Positions 50,081 to 63,041 of a DNA stretch of 64,000 nt are shown piece by piece. The notes under the pieces were generated by a model. It did no database searches. It was not told where the DNA came from and saw only the letters and a list, made by a program, of their open reading frames with translations. Position numbers and translations under genes: made by a program. This DNA comes from Lagopus muta. Taxonomy: Eukaryota; Chordata; Aves; Galliformes; Phasianidae. The stretch spans positions 55,254,972 to 55,318,971 of the forward strand of contig NC_064437.1 in NCBI RefSeq assembly GCF_023343835.1. The letters are read 5' to 3'. Within the stretch, counting starts at the first letter, position 1. Each line of letters opens with the position of its first letter.

Positions 50081-52513
50081 GGCTTGCTTTCAGGGTAGTC
50101 CCTGCAAAGTTCTGGGAAAAATTCCGTTACAGTGTCTCTGAAAGAAAAGTGTTTGAGGTAGAGATTTGTTAGCGTTCTGGTGAGGAAAGTGATATTTAAC
50201 AAGTGAACATTGCTCTCAGCAAGAACCAGGATTTTTTGAATGGTCACTTTCTGAGAAGAAGTCTAATTTTACCTTTCAGTAGGAAGCAGATTTATCTGCT
50301 GGCTGAATTACTGCAACTGAGCTTCTTGTGCTTTGTGACATCACCCTTGTTGAAAAGGCAACAAGTAATCACAGCTGGAGATGACCAGAACAGAATGTTA
50401 GAAGATTGATTTCTGATTGCTGTTTTTTTTCTGAACTTCAAACAATTTTATTAGAAAATATTCCAATTTCCCAAAGAATTTTTGTGTCAACTAATAGTTT
50501 TGCTTCATGCTAACGTCAGAGAAATATCAGCTAGAATGCAATATCATCCACAGTTGTCTAAGCTAAAATCCTCAATATCTTCGTAGAAGCTTTGTCCCAG
50601 AGCAAAATTTCATAATCAGTCTTTCTTTTTACAAGCTTTCATTCAGTATTCCTACTAAAAGAGATTTTTTTCTTCTTAGACCCTCCTATGTGTAGTAGAG
50701 CAGAAACACTTTTCTCAGTAACATCAGCAATAAATTGGCATGATGAGCAGATGATCCTTCAGAGAGCACTCAACTTGGAAATACACTCAATCATAACTTT
50801 CACTGCCCAACTAAAGAAAAGGTTGGTGAGAGCTCATCTCCTGCCCAAGGCTGGAAATAAGCATGAGTGAGAATGAGCAAACTATGCCAAAACACTCAAG
50901 TTAATATGCATAGTTGGCAGTGAGTAAATGTGGGATCCAAGTCCTGTTCTGACCTTTTTCAAAGGAGAACATTATTCTGTGCACCCACCTGAGTGTCTTT
51001 CAGCCAGCTGACTGCCAAGTCAGCCTCATGAAATTTATTATTCAGATAAAGAGGAACAGCTCTGGCCGTAAAAAACAGTGAACAAGATCTTTGTCATGCT
51101 CACTTGTCTGAAACTCCATCTGACTTGAGATTTTTCTCAAAATTGATACATTTCAAAAAAAGCAGTTAGTTTCATGGAATCAGAATTTTTCCAGGGTAGC
51201 ATACGTTGCGTAGAAATCTGACTTGTATGCCAGAAGTTTGCAGAATCTAGCCTCTGTTGTGCTTTTTCTCTTCTAATATCAAAACACTTCATGAAAAGGA
51301 GAGCGGGAAATCAATGTTATGAATTCTGGTTTAGGAACAGAATGGTGTTTTACCCACAGTCAGAAAACAGTGCAGCTCACACACCACTCCTGCCTCCCTG
51401 TCCTTTGCTTTAGCAGAATTATACAGAAATCCTGTGTGGCATTCTCAGTTTCCTGAGTGGCCGAAAAAACTTGTGAAAAGTTTGTAAAACCTTAAAATAT
51501 ATTCTTGTGCAGATAGCTTATCTACCAATTTATTTTCTGGAAAGATTCTGGTTATTTTTTGCTTTGTAGAAGTCAGTCTTTATTCATAGTATAATTGGTC
51601 CTATTCCAATATTTTGTTTTATAAAATACATTCAGCCTCCATTTTACTTGATCTGACAAGATGCTCCTGTTGGTATCAACTTTTAGGCTCTACTAAAATA
51701 CAGATGGTCTTAGCACAGACAAAGAGCTGAAAGAGACAAGAGGAAAGGTTTGATGTTTCTCGGTTCTTTTCTCAGCAGCTAATGAAATCCCCAATGATCT
51801 GACATCTCCAGTTAGTATACTCATGTCACATCTGCTTTGTCCAATAGTACTGAACTATTGCAATAAGAAAACCAAGGTAAACCAATTCTCAATTCAGTAA
51901 TATAGTATTCATACAGGAAGATTGTGGTGGTGTAGGGTTGAAATAAAAGGGAAATAAACAGGGACATTAGGGTTCCTAATTTAGTTAATTTTCGTCTTTA
52001 ATCATTTGCCAGTGCACAGTTTCAGGCAAGTTTCCTAATCAAGCCCAAGACTTGGGACTTCTGGGACAGTCCTTTCTAGTCGCTAGACAAATGCAAGGCA
52101 TGTTTAGGCTTCCTGTGGAAGACAATAGCACCTATGCTCTGAATCTCCTACTCTTCACACATGTGCCAGAACATTTTCTTTAAATCCTGAATAATGGAAA
52201 ATCATATAGCTTTTAAAACTTGCAGAAGTGGAAAATAACAGGCATTCTCTACTGTAGTGGGTATGAATGGACTTGTTAAGATTTTTCTAGAAGATGATGC
52301 TTGTCTTGACGTAGGAGCATGCATTTTGATTCCTAACAGAAAAAAATATATATCAATTTAATCCTATGCAGAATATTGAGGGCATACAAAGTGAGTGAAA
52401 AAACAGCCTTGATTATGGTAATTTCTCAAACTCTAGATTTACATCTCTTCACCGGCTCCTTACAGGTACTTGAGAAAGATGCCGATGGTGTCTTCAGATT
52501 GCCATGAAGGTTG

Positions 52514-52536
52514 GAAAAAAAAATAAATAAATAAAT
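52514..52536. repeat. A run followed by (ATAA)n microsatellite
   Basis: 'aaaaaaaaataaataaataa' is a short tetranucleotide patch. Confidence 0.85.
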
Positions 52537-53319
52537 CAGAAAAGCTATTAACTAAGATTTATGTGGTGTTAACAAATATCAATAGGCCTGACAAGCTCAA
52601 TATAAGGGCATCTATTTTTGGCTTACTTTCATGATTCAACCCCTTGGCTTCTAGCACTGATCTTCTGCTTAGCAGTGAATTCAGGATTTCAATTGGAAAT
52701 AGATTTTTTTTTTTTTCAAAGTTCTTTAAACCATAGCGATATCTAAACTGAGAAAGCAAATCCTTCCCTTCAGTGAATAATTGCCTAAGTGATACTAAAA
52801 CAAATAAATGCTTGACTTGCAATTCTCGGTCCAATACAGTATCGTTGGGAAAATTGCCAGTAATGCAAATTGCAATAAGTAGAACCTGTGTGCTGTGAAA
52901 CAGGTTTAGAACTAAGCTAGTGAACTTATTTCACTTAATTCTGGTGATAAATACTGGAGTTCGTTATTAAGCTTCACTGGCAACCACCATCAAATCAATG
53001 GTGTAATCAAGGGTAAATGCAGGAGAATGCAGCTCACCTGTGCTAAATTTTTGGCCATACATAGAGGAGACAGAGCTTCTCATTACATGTTCTAGATCAA
53101 GTAGGTGATTTATCTCACTATTCTTTTTCTGTTACTTTATTATTATCAACCACTTAACCGTTAATTCTCTGTTAACATAGATTGATACTAAGCTTCCTTT
53201 TCTGTAAGTATACCTTGCTGGCATATATTCAATTTATTGTCTGCCAATATGTGTGTGCCTTCTTCTGCACAATTCTTCCCTATGCATTCAGTCTCCTGCT
53301 TGAATTGTTGTGTGAAGGT

Positions 53320-53800
53320 TTTCTCTCCTGTGTGCAGGAATTTGCATTTGACATTTTTAAGCATGCTGAAGTTTCAGTCACCTTACTCCTCCAACTTGTC
53401 AAAGTCCCTCTGAATAGGAGATCTGCTCTCCAAGCTAGCAACAACTTTCCATCTTCTCATTTATAAGATATCACTTGTGATTTTGCTAAAAGAGTGCTCT
53501 TTCCCATCAAGTAGACTATCTGTGTATAAGTCGAATTGTGTTGTCTTATGACCTGGAGAACAGCACCACTCATTGGTGGTAGTCCTTTAGACTTCAGATG
53601 GTTGTATTTGAATAGTCTAGCCAGTTTTGCACCCACTTTGTACTATCCCCACCAAGTCCCTATCTTCCTAGTTTGGCTACAAGGAAGACATAGGAGACAT
53701 TGTTGATAAAGATGAGACGAGCCATACCTGCTGGTCCTGCCTTGTCTACAAAGTCAGTTACCTTTCATAGATGATTTGGGATGAACAAGATGATAATGAG
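53320..53800 (-). mobile_element. Old, diverged CR1 LINE fragment (ORF2 region)
   Basis: In order on the plus strand, 'ggaatttgcatttgacattt' (53337), 'ccaacttgtcaaagtccctc' (53391), 'gaacagcaccactcattggt' (53558), 'gccagttttgcacccacttt' (53620), 'tagtttggctacaaggaaga' (53669) and 'tgtctacaaagtcagttacc' (53743) match the reverse complement of CR1 ORF2 from downstream of the RT catalytic motif back into the RT domain. Small indels and stops are frequent, so it is a dead relic much older than the copies near 5 and 10 kb. Confidence 0.75.
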
Positions 53801-54307
53801 GAATACTTCTCTTTAGGACGGTTTGTATACACAGAACAGCTCTGGTTCTTGCTTTCCAATCCTAACCCCGTAGCCTTTCACTGAGTACGTGACAACCTTT
53901 GTATGTAATGGATTTATTCAGACCACTGTTTATGTGACAGACACCCAGAGTAATTCACAGTAAGTGATAAAGTGTAGCTTAAGACTGTAAAATCTCAGCT
54001 CCTTTGTGAATTTGAACCAAAGAGACTCCTGAAAGATGTTGCCTGGGCCTGTAGCCTATCACTAGAAATGGCTCTGCTGCTGGAGGTGAGGGGAGCAAAA
54101 CAAAAATCCTGCTGCCCTAGTGACCAATTAAGATCTTATGCTGCTCCCAGGACCCTAGCACATTTGTGTGCAAGTCCTCTGTCAGTCTAGAACATTCCCT
54201 GCAGTTTCATCTAGAGATCTGTCTTCATTTAGATTCTGCATTACTGCTTTCTGTTGAAGATTGTTTAATTCCTGTGTCATCCAAAGTATTAGGCTTCTGT
54301 GGGAGGG

Positions 54308-54326
54308 AAAAAAAAAAAAAAAAAAA
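54308..54326. repeat. Poly(A) run, 19 nt
   Basis: Nineteen A residues follow 'gggaggg'. Confidence 0.93.
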
Positions 54327-57300
54327 GGAGACGTTATTGGTACATTACAAATATTTTTCTGATCATAAAGTTTTAACTATACTTCAGAGGATGAACATGC
54401 AGAAAAACCCTGATTCTAATTGCAGCTAATCTGCTAAAAAAAATTGAATGATTTATTGTCATTGCTTTCATGTGAATAAGTCAATTTTACACATATTTAA
54501 ATGATATCTGACCTGAGGAAACTACTAATAAAGCTGGATTGCTAGAATAGCTGAGATTACAATACTGCAGTATGGTAAATGGTCAGAGCATCGTACAAGA
54601 ATTCCATAAACCAACTCTTAAACCTAAAGTAATTTGAAGCATTAAAATGGAGCGATTCCCGAGAGCTGTGACCTGACTGCATACATCACACAACAGGAAG
54701 CCACTTGTATCTTCTCCTCTGCAGATAAGATGCTTTTACCACTATTTTTGGCAGTGAATGTCATGTACTCCACCATGTAAACGTTACCTCAGGTTAGTTC
54801 TGTGCTCTGTTCAGCAGAAGTGCACAACCAATTTGACATTAGCCCAGTTGAGGAGAACTTTGTTAGGAAACCTCAGCCTGATTAAAGGCTCAAGGCTGGG
54901 GCTGTACATGAATTAAGGGAAGGAAGGGCCGCTATCCACGTGTTTCCTGATGCAATACCTGGGGAGGAAGTATCTGTGACTGGCTGTATTAGCAACCCAC
55001 TTCTAGCACCTTTGATATCTGCGCTAGTACTTAGTGCTGACTCGTTGTTTGCAACTCAACTCTTGCCACGGCCTTGGCTCATTTTTCTGTGCTAATCTCC
55101 CAGTACCTTGCTAGTCAGGCAGACAGGAGACCCCTCCATGTGCCTGAGATGACTCCTGCCCTTCTTTGTAGAGGCTGCAAAGACTGCTGAGCTGGTAGGA
55201 CACCTTTCTTTCTTCATACTGACTGCAGAGGCCTTCTCTTGTTCTTTCTCATGCTGATCTTTTCCTTTGAAAGTTCCAGCTCAGTCACTTACTCTACAGC
55301 AGATTGGGAGATGAAAAAAGGCTTTTCAGATGATCTCCCCAGTGGAGCAGGCTCTAAGGGATTTTATAATAATACTTTGAATTTCTGTGGTCTTTCTCAT
55401 CCAAGAAGCTCCAAGGGACTTCTAGATTCATTAAGCCTCCTGATCCACTAGCTTTATTTTTTCCCCTTAAAGATAAAAATATAAGTCTTGAAGCAAGCAC
55501 TGCAGATACATGACAAATGAGGGTGTCTCACCTCCCATTCTGCAGTAATAACTACAAGAAAACATGGCTTTGCCGAAGCCCCTTGATGTCATGATTCATA
55601 TTTTACATGAATATGTGCATTAAAATAAATAATGTAGCTTTTCAATAGAATTATATAGAAGGTATATGGCTTTCCATGATCAAAGGAAACTCACAATATT
55701 CTTAAGGCCAAATCAATCAAATATTAAATTATATTAAAAATTTATTTTTGTGTTTCAATGAGAAAACTTTTAGAATATGAGATTATTTATCCAATTATTT
55801 TCTTTTCCACGCTCTATATTTCAAAATTTTAAGTGCAAAATCTACAGAAAGAAAAATAAGTGGGAAAATAGGGGTGTGTTTGTGGTTCTAGGATAAAAGT
55901 AGCCCATATCACAGTTCTGACAGGGATTACTCAATCATACTAATCCATGTGCATAGACAGCTGTTGATGGCTTGCAAAATTGATGGTAGCCCCAGAACTT
56001 CCCTTCGTTATGTTATGCATTATGATATATGTGTAGGAAAGTGCATATTTTATAAGGCTCATGATGAGAGGAAAATATAAGTGTCTTGCACAGTCTTGCT
56101 TTGTGAGCAGATGACCAAAAATCTGGAGGCTACATATTATTCCAAAATCTATGATCAATTTATAGTCTGACCTTGAGTAGTTCTGTTTCTTTCCCTACCT
56201 TTTGCACTACAAGAATGATTCAGAGCCAGATGAAATCATGCTATGATTGAAAGTCAGAAAATGGCCTATTTCCCATCATGTCACCCAAAGAGCATGCTGT
56301 TTTGGCTATTGGAAAAGAGACAGAAATAGCACAGACCTTCTCTCAGTGCGTGAGTTTATGTTGCCTGTTTTGAAATAACAGCCTCCTCAGTTCTCAGTCA
56401 CCAGGTACTGTTGTAACAATAAATAATAAAAATGACATGCTTGCTAGGATGAGTGAGGTCTTGAACAAACAGAAATGGCTGTTCAGACTTTCAAGAAAAT
56501 AATGACTTCTGATCAAGCAACACGAACACTAGTCAGGTAAAGCTCACCCGTGAATCCACCCTGAAATTTCTGGAGGAAGCTGAAAAGTCTGCCCAGTTAT
56601 GCCCAGTCTTCACTACAGTGCTGTGTACAGTTCCAATCCACCCAGCTTGGCTCAGCTATGGAAGCAGGTGCTGCTCTCTGTGCAATACCATGTTCTCTGC
56701 ATGTTCCCTTGCTCCCTACAAATCACTGGGTGTGCCAACAGCCATTTCAGCCTTTCAAAACAGCTTGTTTTTATTCTTCAAGGAAGAGTTTATAGCTATG
56801 ACTTAATAAGCCTGTGGTGCTTTATATTTTGGCAAAAAAAACCCAACAACCAAAACCTAAAAAATCACATTCTACCCAATACAAGTTATATAAATAAGGG
56901 CAGTGATTATACATTTGGATGATGGAGTGAGTGTGATATTTATATAGTAAGACAACGAACAATATTTCTGATTCAGCTGGTGATTATTTGCCTTAACCAG
57001 TGGAATTTTTATTTTAGTAGGATAGGCTTTGGCATTTTTACCCTGGAGTAATTTATTTCACAAATTTGATCTCTCTCCATTCTATCTGCTTGATAGTCTA
57101 GCCTAATATTTTCATGTCATGAAACAATTAATTTTGCAAGGATGTAACGTATTATTTTTTCAAAACTTCATTCTTTATTCCTTTTAAATGATTTTTTCAA
57201 CACAATTGAAATTGAACTCTTGGTATTAAAATATAGTACAAGAGAGTCTTTCATAAGTAGCATCTGGCTTTTATCTTTCTTATATCACAAATGAAGATAG

Positions 57301-58043
57301 CTCATATAGTAAAAATTGACGTGTAAAGATAATTGTAAATTCATATTTACTTTTTCATCTAATTTTTCATTTCTTCCATTTCTTTTGCTTTTCTGATACT
57401 CTTCTCCTTTATTCAGTCCTTACCTAAGAGAAATAAAGCACCTAATTATAACCTATCCCTTTTTTGCTTCCTGCACCTCACATACACTCTCTAACAATAA
57501 AATGCAAAATATCAGGCTCATTAGGAACAGACAGGACTTCCCAGAGCTCTTTCTTAGAAACTTACCTCCACATCTAAACAGAAAATAAACTAATGAAGGA
57601 ATATGTGTTGTCCATCCTTATTTTTTTCTTTATAGACAACAGAGAAGAAATCAAAGTCTTCATTATGGGTGTCTATTAGACAAACTTTAAAATTTCTCAC
57701 AGATCATAAAACTAAAGCAACTATCTCCTATTTGCTTTCTAATGAATCTGAAAGGATTTGATCATGAAACTGTATAAGCAGCTCAGAAATTACAGGAATT
57801 GTCTAAACCTATCTTTTGGTAACCACAAACATGGTGAATACTCCTTGAATTTTCAAGTTTGAGGCTGGAAGACATACAAAATATTCTGAAGAAAATCACA
57901 TAAATAGTGCAGAGTAATCATTCAATGAAGCATGTTTCTGTGTTGATTCTCAGTTATTTTCTGAAGAATTTAAAATTACATGATTGAAAGACTTATGGCA
58001 CTTCATGTAACTAATATGAGAGATTGTGAGAACTTCCCATTAG

Positions 58044-58060
58044 CAACAACAACAACAACA
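58044..58060. repeat. (CAA)n trinucleotide patch
   Basis: Five and a half 'caa' units pass into an A run. Confidence 0.88.
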
Positions 58061-59113
58061 AAAAAGGTGTTTCTTACTAGCTTTCCAGTACTTCATTCAT
58101 TCTCTGGGGTCAAGCTCTTAGAATGACCTGAAACAAGTCTCTTCTTGCTGCTTCTGTGGCTTGGGATCTTTTCTGATTGCTATGATGGTTTCTCATTACT
58201 TCTTTTCTTAGCTAGAATGGTCTTCTGTGTTTTAATCTTTTTGTAAGTCTTTCTATGGCCTCCATGATTATTATTTTCATTCTTCTTTTCCACACAGGCT
58301 GGAATCAGAGAAATTGTTAAAACAGTGAAATGATTAACTAATTAGAAAAAGAGGAGAGCATGTTAAACCGCTTCAAGGACATTTTTTTTTCTTTTTTACA
58401 AGTTTGTCAGTCATTCTGAGAAAAGTGGGAGGCAAAAGAGTTAGTTATAGAACATGAAGGAGAGGGAATGCAGCACAAATGGCTTCTGTTTCTTGCCTCG
58501 GTTCTTTCTTTACCGTTTTGTGTGGTGTTAATGCATGAATTATATGAGAAACCAGAAAGGAAAGTGTGGAGGTGAATGTATGTGGCTTAGTTTGATGTTT
58601 CTGGAGAACATCTGCCTTAAAGACTGAGGGGGTACTCCTTCTGGTGAGCCACTTCTATTTGTCTGTTAACGTAGGCATTCACAAATACTGCTCTCACATG
58701 GACAATATTTAGAAAACAAGAATAGGAGGTGTTTCTAGAGTATAAATAAGCATGGATTTGCAGAATCACCCTTTCAAAGAGCTTCCATCTACCTTTTGAC
58801 AAAGGAAAGAGCTTAGGATGTATGTTTATGGAAGTCAGATGCTTTTGCTCCCAGATTTCCAGGACAGCAATTGACAGAGTATATGCAGGAGCTATATTTA
58901 ATTAAGGAAATCAAACAGAAAGAATGTGTTATCATACATAGATGGACAATATGGTATTCTCCCATTAAGAATTTTGAGAAAACTAGATAAAAAGATGTTT
59001 TTCTGATGTTTCCAAAAAAAATTGGATACTCTAACCCTTGACACGTTTTATTTCCATTGGTTGAAAAGTAGGTTATTTCATTTGGTCAAGTAATAATTTC
59101 TTTCTTTTCTAAT

Positions 59114-59116
<3 letters not shown>

Positions 59117-59153
<37 letters not shown>
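59117..59153. repeat. Poly(T) run, 37 nt
   Basis: The longest homopolymer in the window. The exact length is likely to be assembly-dependent and polymorphic. Confidence 0.95.
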
Positions 59154-59155
<2 letters not shown>

Positions 59156-59265
59156 AAGGTTCTTGCCAAAAATGTTAGCTTGCAGAAATGTTCTTGTTTT
59201 AATTGACCAATGTTGTAGCAAGGAAGATTTGGAATCTGAAATTTCAGAAAGAGATCAACAAGATT

Positions 59266-59267
<2 letters not shown>

Positions 59268-59299
<32 letters not shown>
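59268..59299. repeat. Poly(T) run, 32 nt
   Basis: A second long T run 114 bp after the first. The open frame across it merely encodes polyphenylalanine. Confidence 0.95.
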
Positions 59300-59303
<4 letters not shown>

Positions 59304-60192
59304 AAACTTGTTAAGGTACAGGCCTTAAGCAATTGCACGTATTTGCAAATAATAACAGAAGGAAGATGAAATGCTTATTGTAGAGCTTATGCTTGTGGAC
59401 ATGGAATAAGCAGTGAACAAGTTATTCATATTTTGCATAGTCCAAATTAGAGGAATTTTTTTCTATTAAAGCAAGCAATGCAAGCAAATTTAGAGTACTT
59501 TTCTAGTCACTTTCTCAGCTTTGGGGAAATCACTATTAGCTTGAAATACAACTTACTGTCATTTTCAACAGCTACAGTCTTTGGAAAAGTAAACTGCAGT
59601 ATCAAACTAGATGAAAAACAGAAAAATGAAATTATCATTTACTTTTTATGTCTTCTATATTTCTTTTATAGTTGCAGGAGCTTCAAAGTAATTCAAAGTC
59701 TGTTTTGTTTTTATTAACCCTAAAAGCAACTCTTTCCATTATTTTTTTCTAAATATCTCTATTAACATATAAAAGTTAATATGACAACTGGTTTCTATTC
59801 TCACATGTCAGTTTTTCATGGTTTCTATATTCTTACCATTATTACCCATTTTAAAGTACTGAAAGGGCTTTAGCACTTTTCTCTTTATAAGTGAAATATT
59901 CTATATAGCTTAATTCCTTTATTTTGGGGTTGTAACTAGAGGACAAAACAGGGGGAGAAGTCCCCCAGTGTTAGACTAAATCTGTTAAGCAGATGAATCT
60001 GTTCATTCATCTGTACATCTCAAAGGATCTATGTCACTTAATTCTAAATAGCAGAAATAAGGCTATTAAAAATGAGTATTACTCAGACATCTAATGTGCC
60101 AATGCGTGTATTGCTTGTTCTTTTACTGGCTGATTTACTACAAGATAATAGCCTCTTATTGCTACCAGCTGTTAATTAGCTGCTAATTAATA

Positions 60193-60400
60193 GGTTGATA
60201 GATTTTTGAAGCCAGGAGGGACCATTTGCTCATCTAGTATGACCTCAACAGTCTTAACACATTTCATCCATGCTACTAGATCTTCTGACATGTAGCTGAA
60301 ATCTGTCTTAAACAGCAGAAACCACACACCTACAGTCATCTACGAATGAAAGATCTACAAAAGTAGTCCTAAAGAGAACCTAAGTAATTTTTCTTCCTCA
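60193..60400 (-). mobile_element. Ancient amniote CR1-like LINE, 3' end, inverted
   Basis: 'gatagatttttgaagccagg' followed by 'agggaccatttgctcatcta' and 'gtatgacctc' is the reverse complement of the same old CR1-type 3' end seen at 44315-44396. Identity fades after about 60245, and the far boundary is a guess. No coding capacity remains. Confidence 0.65.
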
Positions 60401-61109
60401 TATTTTTTATCAACCCCCTCACAGATGATGATTTGTTTGTTTGTTTATTTGTGTAATTACTGAAAAACATTTAGAGTTTAGCAGGTTATACATCGTCATA
60501 TACTTCAGGTAGGTTGCAGGGAATGAGGCAGAAATGGAAATCAATTTATACACTTCTACTACTTTCTGGGTGTCCTTACATCATGTGGGAGGAAGTGCCA
60601 CCAAATTTGTTTACCTGATCTATATACATTATTGTCAAGGGATAAATATTGCCATATCAGCACTTACATGAACTAAGACAAACTATGTTGGGGCTACAGT
60701 GCTACAGTAACATAATCAGGTGCCAAAAATGTACACTGAACAGCACACAGTAGGCAGAATCATTGCATACTCTTAAGGAAGCTTTAGTAAGTCATAATCC
60801 TAACCCACCCAAATGCTGCAAATGCTAAAAATCTATAACTATTGTCTTTTTATATTAAAGAAATCTTAATCACAGAGTAAGTTAGCCAGCAAAGCAGACC
60901 CACTGAGTCATTGTATCTCCTTCACAACTTCTCAGTTACACTTTTAGATCTTCCTTAGCAATGAAGAAACAGATATCTCCCAGAAAATGAAACAGATATC
61001 AGTGATTTAACAAATTCCATAGAATCCTCCTTAAGGAAGAAATACACACTCTAGAATATAGATGCACAGTGTTAGCCTATTAATATGCTTGTACTCAGAC
61101 CGGTTTAAC
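60401..61109. other. Unique AT-rich non-coding sequence
   Basis: Contains a short (TTTG)n patch at 60434-60453. Otherwise nothing is recognised. Confidence 0.55.
60434..60453. repeat. (TTTG)n microsatellite
   Basis: 'tttgtttgtttgtttatttg' is a short tetranucleotide repeat. Confidence 0.85.
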
Positions 61110-61432
61110 TTCTTCATCCTCTGGCTTTGCTGTATACATATATTTGTTCTCTACCAGTGCCCTTGTTGGTTCCTCCCTGCCCGCCTCTCCAGCTTTTCCA
61201 GGTCTTACTGAATGGCAGCACAGCCCTCTGGTATGTCAGCCATTCCCCCCCCAGCTCTGTATTATCAGCAAACTTGCTGAGGGTGAGTTCTATCCATTCA
61301 TTCAGGTCACTGATGAAGAGGTTGAACAAGACCAGGCCCAGAGCTGACCCATTAGGGTCCAACTAGACTCTGTGCCACTGATCACAACACTCTGAGCTCT
61401 GCCAGCCAGCCAGTTCCTAATTGAGTATGACA
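61110..61432 (-). mobile_element. CR1 LINE ORF2 reverse-transcriptase core fragment, inactivated
   Basis: The minus-strand frame covering 61114-61362 carries the core RT motifs of CR1 ORF2 in order: '[18 protein letters not shown]' (family form GSVLGPVLFNIFINDL) and then '[12 protein letters not shown]' (family form LSKFADDTKLGG). The second catalytic aspartate of the FADD box is Asn here. Downstream of GG the homology jumps to another frame ('PEGCAAIQ', then a stop), so a frameshift and a nonsense change are both present. Plus-strand open frames here are shadows. It is a dead fragment with neither the endonuclease nor the 3' end. Confidence 0.92.
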
Positions 61433-62352
61433 GGCATTTTTAAGAGATGAAATAGCCTGCCAGGACACAGGTAATCATCCTTCATGGTTTGCAAAATAGG
61501 GGCTTTCAAAAGGAACAAGTAATGCATAATATTTTTATAAATATTATTCCTTGTACTCGTGAACAAGGCAGAATAGGACAGAGATGTAATGTCCATGGGA
61601 GCCTTAGGCACAGTGGCTGCAATGACAGTAACATTTCAGATCCTGATGGAAGTCAGGAAATCAAATAAAATACAGACCCTGGATGTAGGGAAGGAAGCTT
61701 CATCAGGAAATGGGCAGGCAGGAATCTCTTACCTCTGTTTTGAATAGATTAGCCTACGGATCTCCAGAGATAATTTCCAATATAAAGTATACTGTGATTA
61801 ATGCTGGAATGTTTTCCCTTTTTCTTCCTTTACTGGCACTAACAGTTCTGTCCTTCCAGGTCCCAAATAAAAGGTCACAACTGCATTTTCTGTTTATGTA
61901 CATACTGTGAAAATATTCATATGTAATTTGTCAGGTGATGTATTGACTCAAAGTTGCACAATGCATCACACTGCTGGACTAAATGGCTGGTTGTTTTTTC
62001 AAATCAGTTCTGAGCAATGCCTAGTTATGATATACTGCTCTTAGCTGCAGAGCTCAACAGGTAGCAACAACGGGGTTGTGAGTTAAGGTCTTGCAAAAAG
62101 AATAAATCTATGAGTGTGTTTCAGTGAACCAAAACGTATTTTTATCTTGGTTGCCCAGTGAAACAGGGCTTGTGTATTGGATTGAAGTGTGAATCTGCTT
62201 GACGATCATTCCTAATAATTTTCTAATTATTTCGTCGATTACAATAAGGTGAGATTTCTATCTATATAAGGCTATATTCCTGCCAGTATTATAACACCTG
62301 ATAAATCAGAAAGTATTCTCAGCTGAAGTAATGATGCTGTAACGTCTTCAGT

Positions 62353-62406
62353 TTTATATGTGTATAAATATATATATTTAAATATATAAATAATATAAAT
62401 ATATGT
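62353..62406. repeat. AT-rich microsatellite
   Basis: 'tatatgtgtataaatatata' continues into 'tatttaaatatataaataat'. It is rich in self-complementary TATA/ATAT words. Confidence 0.88.
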
Positions 62407-63041
62407 GGGAGGGAATTATGAGAATCCTAACTGTGGAGAAAACTTCACCCAGAGCTCACTGCCAGATACCACAGAACAAGCAAAAAATGTCTGCTATGAA
62501 ATCCACCTTTCCTAGTTCTCTTGCTGCGCAGCTCTCTTAATCATACTTGAAAATTCTTTGCTTAATACTATACCACTAGATTAAGTCATGTTCCTGTGCT
62601 ATAACTATAGAAAAAAGACAACTTTTGGCCAGTCTGTGATATGTTACATTGTGTCATATGATTGTTCAGCCCTTTTGGGATAGAATGTGAAGACCTTTCA
62701 TTGGCATTTGGTCTATTACAAATACAAATCAGTAGCAAGTAAAGATAAGGTAAGATTTGATTTTTAAAACAAAATCTGTGAGCATTGGTGTCTCTTCTCC
62801 CCACAGTCAGATCTCAACTTTGTTGTCCATAAAACCCCACATTGTTACAGAGAATGGAACACTTCTATGGATGGAGTACGAGGGGTAATGAAAGCAGAGA
62901 AATCACATAGGCCACAGTAGTTGTCTTTTGAATGTAGCAGAATCCTGGACTTATTTCAGCACTGAGTTCTGTTTCTGAGAAAATGATTCTTCCTGCTAGA
63001 AGCAAAATTTTTGCCTCTAGCTTAGCAAATCCTGACTCTGT

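Larger units (their letters stand above)
45723..53319. other. Unique AT-rich non-coding sequence
   Basis: No gene is recognised. A relatively GC-balanced block at about 47500-48780 includes dense unique sequence that could be a conserved non-coding element, ending in the open segment at 48671-48772. Also present are a GT-rich stretch near 47350-47372, a 22-nt A run (50059-50080), an (AAAT)n patch (52514-52536) and a T run (52704-52716). Confidence 0.5.
53801..60192. other. Unique AT-rich non-coding sequence
   Basis: No gene is recognised. 54640-55200 is somewhat richer in G and C. 57340-58400 is pyrimidine-biased on the plus strand, with two acceptor-like sites (57638 and 58297) but no convincing exon. 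Homopolymer and trinucleotide tracts lie at 54308-54326, 58044-58060, 59117-59153 and 59268-59299. Confidence 0.5.

Noticed and set aside
56599..56922. 107-codon plus-strand open frame
   Set aside because: It matches no known family, has no Kozak or splice context, and an overlapping frame is also open. It is consistent with chance.
57600..58360. Splice acceptors at 57638 and 58297 as exon starts
   Set aside because: Pyrimidine tracts are good, but the whole area is pyrimidine-biased. Downstream frames end quickly and no donor of quality is paired with them.
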